Source: an uncultured Lachnospiraceae bacterium
GTDB taxonomy: Bacteria > Bacillota > Clostridia > Lachnospirales > Lachnospiraceae
Length of the DNA: 10,078 bases
Assembly (NCBI GenBank): GCA_946631935.1
Contig: CAMPAP010000108.1
Location: 1 to 10,078, forward strand
Reading direction: 5' to 3'
Part shown: positions 7,026 to 10,078 of the stretch, piece after piece
Position numbering within the stretch: the first letter of the stretch is position 1
Layout of the letters: each line of letters starts with the position of its first letter
Made by a program: the position numbers and the translations under genes
The notes under the pieces: generated by a model
Databases searched by the model: none
What the model was told of the DNA's origin: nothing
What the model saw: the letters and a program-made list of their open reading frames with translations, nothing else

Positions 7026-7892
7026 TTAATTATTGTTGTAGATCCTGATCTCTACACGTCTGTTACGGGCTCTGCCTGCATCAGTGGAATTATCAGCAAT
7101 GGGCATTCTCTCGCCGTAACCTGAGTGTTTTATAAGCGAAGGGTTAAGACTGCTTGTCTCAACGAGATAATAAAAAACCGCAAGTGCTCTGGCGCTCGAA
7201 AGCTCCTCATTCGAAGGGAACTTTGCACTGTTCATGGGAACATTGTCCGTGTGTCCGTCTATTTCTATCTCACCCTTTGCATATCTTTCAAGGATGGTTG
7301 CAACCCTGTCAAGTACAGGCTTACAGTCTGCAGAAAGTGTTGCGGATCCGGGATCGAAAAGAATGGATCCCTTCATTGTCAGCATTACATACTGCGACGT
7401 AAAAGATACATCGATCTGGTCGGAAAGTTGACTCTCGGAAACCGCTTCTCCGATGATCTCCGCAAGTTCCTCATTGGACCTTAAGTTTGCTTCTTCTACC
7501 TGCTCAGAAGCCTGCTGAAGACTCTGCTCCTGTGCATTTTGTTCGGATGAATCAGTCTTGCCTCCGGAATTGGTATCATATTGCTGAACCTCTTCAACAT
7601 CAGAAGCCGAATCAGCTGCAGCACCTGTTGAATTTATATACTCAGCCAGTTCATTAAGCTGACTGACCCCGTTCGAGATGAGTATTCCTTCTCCGATAGA
7701 TGTGGCTCCGCCCGAAAAAACACTGAACGAAGAACTCATGGATGCTATGATCTCATTCAGCTTTGCTTCGTCAATGGTTGACATTGAGAAAAGCAAAACG
7801 AAGAAACAAAGCAACAGATTCATCAGATCGGAGAAAGTCGCCATCCACGCCGGGGACCCCGGTGGAGGGGCTTCTTCTTTCTTCTTTCCCAT
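7026..7892 (-). CDS. motB: Flagellar motor stator protein MotB
   Basis: The protein has 288 residues. A short basic/proline N-terminus (MGKKKEEAPPPGSPAWM) is followed by one membrane helix, FSDLMNLLLCFFVLLFSMS, with the essential ion-binding aspartate at D22. Residues 39-75 should hold the plug and linker. Residues ~95-155 are a Gln/Glu/Ser-rich low-complexity spacer. An OmpA-like peptidoglycan-binding domain occupies ~165-288, with IDGHTDN (211-217), SSARA (232-236) and GRARNRRVEI (273-282). The helix resembles PomB-type sequences (CFFVLL), so sodium coupling is possible but cannot be decided from sequence. MotB anchors the MotA/B channel to the cell wall. The gene follows motA by 23 bases and precedes fliL by 22. 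The ATG at 7892 has only a modest AGG site 9 bases upstream. Confidence 0.97.
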   Translation of the reverse strand: MGKKKEEAPPPGSPAWMATFSDLMNLLLCFFVLLFSMSTIDEAKLNEIIASMSSSFSVFSGGATSIGEGILISNGVSQLNELAEYINSTGAAADSASDVEEVQQYDTNSGGKTDSSEQNAQEQSLQQASEQVEEANLRSNEELAEIIGEAVSESQLSDQIDVSFTSQYVMLTMKGSILFDPGSATLSADCKPVLDRVATILERYAKGEIEIDGHTDNVPMNSAKFPSNEELSSARALAVFYYLVETSSLNPSLIKHSGYGERMPIADNSTDAGRARNRRVEIRIYNNN

Positions 7893-7915
7893 ATTTCAAA
7901 ACCTGTTTTAAATTA

Positions 7916-8707
7916 TCATTCACCTTCTCCTTCACCCGTTGACGCGGATTCCCTGTCTTTGGGATTCAGGAAGGATTTAAGCTTTTCCTCTATAACTCTG
8001 GGGTTTTCACCTGCCTGTATTGACAAAAGCCCCTCGATCATAACCTGCTTCTGCATCATCTCAACCGAATTGTCCGCCTTAAGCTTTGCCGCCGTAGGGG
8101 CGCATATCCAGTTTGCAAGAAGCGACCCGTAAAGTGTGGTAATAAGAGCAACCGCCATGGAAGGTCCTATGGATGATGCATCGGACATGTTATTGAGCAT
8201 GTTAACAAGACCGACAAGGGTTCCGATCATTCCCCATGCAGGTCCCATTGATCCAAGCGTCTCCCAGAAGCTTGCGATATTTTTATGTCTTCCGTCGATA
8301 CAATCCATCTCCGTCTCAAGAATGCCCCTTACAAGATCGGGATCGGTACCGTCAACAACCAGAAGAATGCCCTTTTTCAAAAAGGGCTCATCCATATCAG
8401 ATGCCGATTCCTCGAGAGAAAGAAGACCTTCCTTACGTGCAACATTGGAAAGTTCGATGATCTTCTTGATAAGGTCCGGGGTATCAACACTGGGTGCTTT
8501 AAATATCAGCTTGATGCTCTTAAGTCCGGCAAGGTAATCCGCCATACTGTATGATGTCATAACAGCCGCAAACGCACCTCCGAATGTAATGATGGCCGAA
8601 GGCACGTCAATATAACTGCCAAAACCGGCAATGCCCGCAGCGGAAATAATTCCGAATACGAGCATGCCGAGACACATTATGAATCCTACAAGTGAAGCTA
8701 TGTCCAA
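7916..8707 (-). CDS. motA: Flagellar motor stator protein MotA
   Basis: The protein has 263 residues. MotA, with MotB, forms the membrane stator whose ion flow drives rotation against the C-ring. There are four membrane segments, at roughly 4-24, 32-52, 150-171 and 182-203, with a large cytoplasmic loop between the second and third. The loop carries ARKEGLLSLEE, whose R91 and E99 match the charged residues (R90/E98 in E. coli) that contact the rotor. P155, in the motif GPAWGMIGTLVGLVNML, and P204 match the two conserved prolines. Length and the opening MDIASLVGFI resemble the PomA-like branch. The start is TTG, chosen for the strong ribosome binding site and because the MDIASL opening matches homologues; the next ATG would cut into the first membrane helix. 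The C-terminus ends in an acidic GEGEGE tail. 23 bases separate it from motB. Confidence 0.97.
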   Translation of the reverse strand: MDIASLVGFIMCLGMLVFGIISAAGIAGFGSYIDVPSAIITFGGAFAAVMTSYSMADYLAGLKSIKLIFKAPSVDTPDLIKKIIELSNVARKEGLLSLEESASDMDEPFLKKGILLVVDGTDPDLVRGILETEMDCIDGRHKNIASFWETLGSMGPAWGMIGTLVGLVNMLNNMSDASSIGPSMAVALITTLYGSLLANWICAPTAAKLKADNSVEMMQKQVMIEGLLSIQAGENPRVIEEKLKSFLNPKDRESASTGEGEGE

Positions 8708-8713
8708 CGGTAA

Positions 8714-8721
8714 ATCACCTC
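8714..8721 (-). promoter_or_regulatory. Ribosome binding site that fixes the motA TTG start
   Basis: GAGGTGAT on the minus strand is an unbroken 8-base match to the anti-Shine-Dalgarno complement. It sits 6 bases before the TTG at 8707-8705. Such a strong site supports TTG as the true start of motA. Confidence 0.85.
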
Positions 8722-8740
8722 AACAAAAATTCGGCTCACG

Positions 8741-8929
8741 TCAGTCGTCAGCCATGATACCTTTTCTATAAGATTTTACTAAATTATTAATGTCTTGTCT
8801 ACTTTCTTTTACTATAATTTTACGCCCTGTTGTCAGCGTCAGTACTGTATCGGGGGTCTCTTCAACAAGCTCGAGAAGATGGGGATTGATGAGCAATTTT
8901 GTACCGTTTAATCTGGTAACTTCGATCAT
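8741..8929 (-). CDS. flbD: FlbD/SwrD family flagellar motor-power protein
   Basis: The product has 62 residues, beginning MIEVTRLNGTKLLINPHLLE, the classic N-terminus of the small FlbD family (YlzI/SwrD in B. subtilis). It continues with a TPDTVLTLTTGRKIIVKES segment and a polar tail. It has no signal or membrane segment, so it should be cytoplasmic. In B. subtilis SwrD is reported to raise motor torque and support swarming, apparently through the stators. Its place directly before motA-motB fits that role. This family is unrelated to the Caulobacter sigma-54 activator that is also called FlbD. The start was chosen from the GGAGG site and the conserved MIEVTRLNG opening. It is the first gene after the predicted promoter, and 33 bases separate it from motA. 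Confidence 0.93.
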   Translation of the reverse strand: MIEVTRLNGTKLLINPHLLELVEETPDTVLTLTTGRKIIVKESRQDINNLVKSYRKGIMADD

Positions 8930-8936
8930 ATGAATA

Positions 8937-8941
8937 CCTCC
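8937..8941 (-). promoter_or_regulatory. Ribosome binding site that fixes the flbD start
   Basis: GGAGG on the minus strand lies 7 bases before the ATG at 8929. This shows that the in-frame ATG at 8965, which would add 12 residues, is not the start: it lies at the predicted transcription start and has no such site. Confidence 0.85.
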
Positions 8942-8970
8942 CCTCCAAGACGCAACAAACAGCAAGTTTT

Positions 8971-8999
8971 ATTATATCACAAACACAAGATATTGTGGT
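8971..8999 (-). promoter_or_regulatory. Sigma-A-type promoter with extended -10 for the flbD-flhA operon
   Basis: Read on the minus strand, 8979-8971 is TGATATAAT, a perfect extended -10 (TGn plus TATAAT). At the usual 17-base spacing, the -35 position (8999-8994) shows no TTGACA-like hexamer, which an extended -10 can tolerate. The start point would fall near 8964, giving a leader of about 35 bases before the flbD ATG at 8929. Its position just past the flgE terminator makes it the likely promoter for the motor, switch and export genes downstream. The call rests on the -10 match and context only. Confidence 0.65.
8984..8997. promoter_or_regulatory. Short inverted repeat over the -35 region of the flbD promoter
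   Basis: CACAA and TTGTG form perfect 5-base arms around a 4-base centre (GATA). The dyad covers the spacer and -35 position of the predicted flbD promoter, where a repressor or activator could sit. It is short, lies in a region rich in CA/TG dinucleotides, and the arms do not extend cleanly, so it may be chance. No specific regulator is implied. Confidence 0.25.
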
Positions 9000-9013
9000 G
9001 TGTTTTTTCATTT

Positions 9014-9050
9014 AACTAAAATTCGGGCAGACGTTTTCGCCTGCCCGTTT
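9014..9050 (-). terminator. Rho-independent terminator after flgE, possibly bidirectional
   Basis: A 10-bp stem spans 9024-9033 and 9038-9047, with one G-U wobble on the minus-strand RNA and a 4-base loop (AAAA in that RNA). The stem is GC-rich (CGGGCAG against CTGCCCG). On the minus strand it is followed by AATTTTAGTT, a modest U-tract. On the plus strand it is followed by GTTTTATT, so it could also stop transcription from the other side. It lies 20 bases beyond the flgE stop and upstream of the flbD promoter, so it should end or attenuate the flgE transcript. Confidence 0.85.
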
Positions 9051-9067
9051 TATTCAATTACGACTAA

Positions 9068-10078
9068 TTATCTCTTAAGATTGGTGAGCTCTTCGAGAAG
9101 AGTATCGGATACGGTGATGATCCTTGAGTTAGCCTGGAATCCACGCTGTGTGGTTATCATTTCGGTAAACTCGCTGGAGAGGTCAACGTTACTCATTTCG
9201 AGAACACCCGTTGACATGTATCCGCCGGTGGATGTTACGTCAACACCGATTCCGTCAAATGTACCTGAGTTCATTGTTGACTGGTAAAGGTTATCTCCGT
9301 GCTTCTCAAGACCTGAAGCATTGGGGAAGTTAGCGGTTGCAATCTGTCCGAGAAGCTTGGTCATACCATTGTCATAGCTTGCATAGATCATTCCGTCTCT
9401 CTGGATGGAAACGCCGATCATGTCACCAAGCTTACGTCCTGTTCCGATGCTGTCCTTATCACCGTAGGTTGCGGAAACGGTGGAAGTTCCGTTGTTGTTG
9501 AACATTGAGATTCCGGACCAGTTAAGAGCGATATCCGAGAAATTGGAAACGTTCCTGGTGGGATCTGTAATAATCTTGGAAAGGTAGATGGTGGAATCTC
9601 CCTTGATATTACCGCCGATGGAGTTAAAAATACCGGTGTCGGTATCGAACTTAAGAACAAGTCCGTTTACGAGATTTCTTCCGTCTGCAGTAAAGTCAAA
9701 GCTTCCTGATGCATCTCCAAGAGCTCCGTCTGCGTCAAGGTCAACAAGGCTCTTGGTTCCGCTTGCGGGATTTTTGCTGTTTGCAATGAGATCCTTCATG
9801 GAGATGGCGGTTGAAGGAGTTGCAGTTGCATCGCCTACATAGAGATTGAGGAAATCCTGGGTGGATCCTTCATATCCGTACGCCGTAGCGATCCTGTCAT
9901 ATGCAGCCATCATATTCTTGTATGCTTCAGACTCGGGATCGGTTGCGGTAAAATCGATGGTGCTAAGATCCAAAGTTCCGCCGTTATAAGTAAGGGTGAC
10001 ATTTCCGCCTGTCATATCCCAGGTATAGGAATTTGCGTTGAAAACAACATTTTCCTTGTCAGAAACTGCAGGAGTCTC
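9068..10078 (-). CDS. flgE: Flagellar hook protein FlgE, C-terminal part (open at right edge)
   Basis: The reading frame stays open from the window edge to a TAA at 9070-9068, giving 336 residues without the N-terminus. An internal ATG at 10015 is not the start, because the frame continues upstream in the same style. The last ~45 residues carry the C-terminal signature of the flagellar rod/hook family: STGVLEMSNVDLSSEF, then MITTQRGFQANSR and a final DTLLEELTNLKR. The region before it is the variable, Ser/Thr/Gly/Asp-rich hook middle domain (IGVSIQRDGMIYASYDNG is typical of FlgE). FlgE subunits are exported by the type III apparatus and polymerise into the hook, the universal joint between rod and filament. 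Position directly ahead of flbD fits FlgE rather than FlgF or FlgG, as does the large middle domain. A terminator follows the stop. Family call is firm; FlgE over other hook/rod paralogues is very likely. Confidence 0.93.
   Translation of the reverse strand, partial: ETPAVSDKENVVFNANSYTWDMTGGNVTLTYNGGTLDLSTIDFTATDPESEAYKNMMAAYDRIATAYGYEGSTQDFLNLYVGDATATPSTAISMKDLIANSKNPASGTKSLVDLDADGALGDASGSFDFTADGRNLVNGLVLKFDTDTGIFNSIGGNIKGDSTIYLSKIITDPTRNVSNFSDIALNWSGISMFNNNGTSTVSATYGDKDSIGTGRKLGDMIGVSIQRDGMIYASYDNGMTKLLGQIATANFPNASGLEKHGDNLYQSTMNSGTFDGIGVDVTSTGGYMSTGVLEMSNVDLSSEFTEMITTQRGFQANSRIITVSDTLLEELTNLKR

Noticed and set aside
8988..9014. Possible sigma-D (flagellar sigma factor) promoter: TAAA followed by CACAATAT on the minus strand
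   Set aside because: Spacing is about 13 bases instead of about 15, and the -10 matches only five of eight consensus bases. The nearby extended sigma-A -10 is far better.

Overview
The window is a run of flagellar and motor genes, all on the minus strand. They are read from high to low coordinates: flgE (3' part), flbD/swrD, motA, motB, fliL, fliM, fliY, cheY, fliO, fliP, fliQ, fliR, flhB and flhA (5' part). The order matches the late half of the Bacillus subtilis fla/che operon (flgE-swrD-fliL-fliM-fliY-cheY-fliO/fliZ-fliP-fliQ-fliR-flhB-flhA), with motA-motB inserted between flbD and fliL as is common in Clostridia. FliY rather than a short FliN, the FlhB N-terminus (MLEYNLQFFA), strong GGAGG-type ribosome binding sites and moderate GC point to a Gram-positive member of Clostridia. 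Lachnospiraceae (Butyrivibrio/Roseburia-like) is my best guess, by inference only.

Layout, in transcription order. (1) 10078-9068: C-terminal 336 residues of the hook protein FlgE, open at the right edge. (2) 9067-8930: the only sizeable intergenic region (138 bases). It holds a strong hairpin terminator behind flgE, then a sigma-A-like promoter with a perfect extended -10, an inverted repeat where the -35 would lie, and the flbD ribosome binding site. (3) 8929-6488: motor module of SwrD/FlbD, stator proteins MotA and MotB, and FliL. (4) 6465-3741: switch and signalling module of FliM, FliY (a switch protein with a CheC-type phosphatase domain) and CheY. (5) 3736-1: type III export gate of FliO, FliP, FliQ, FliR, FlhB and the first 94 residues of FlhA, open at the left edge. 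From flbD to flhA the gaps are 2-37 bases, so this is very probably one transcription unit.

How the genes work together: FliO/P/Q/R with FlhB and FlhA form the membrane gate that exports hook (FlgE) and filament subunits. MotA/MotB form the ion-driven stator, supported by FliL and SwrD. FliM and FliY form the C-ring that receives phosphorylated CheY, and FliY also dephosphorylates CheY-P. Several gene starts were set from the sequence: TTG for motA, GTG for fliM, and internal ATGs for flbD and cheY.

I find no undescribed system here; the locus is a conventional flagellar operon. The points most worth a second look are a methionine-rich tandem pentapeptide array in FliY (eight 15-base units), the terminator/promoter break between flgE and flbD, and the dyad over that promoter. 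There is no gene-free stretch longer than 300 bases, and I see no RNA genes, insertion sequences or CRISPR.
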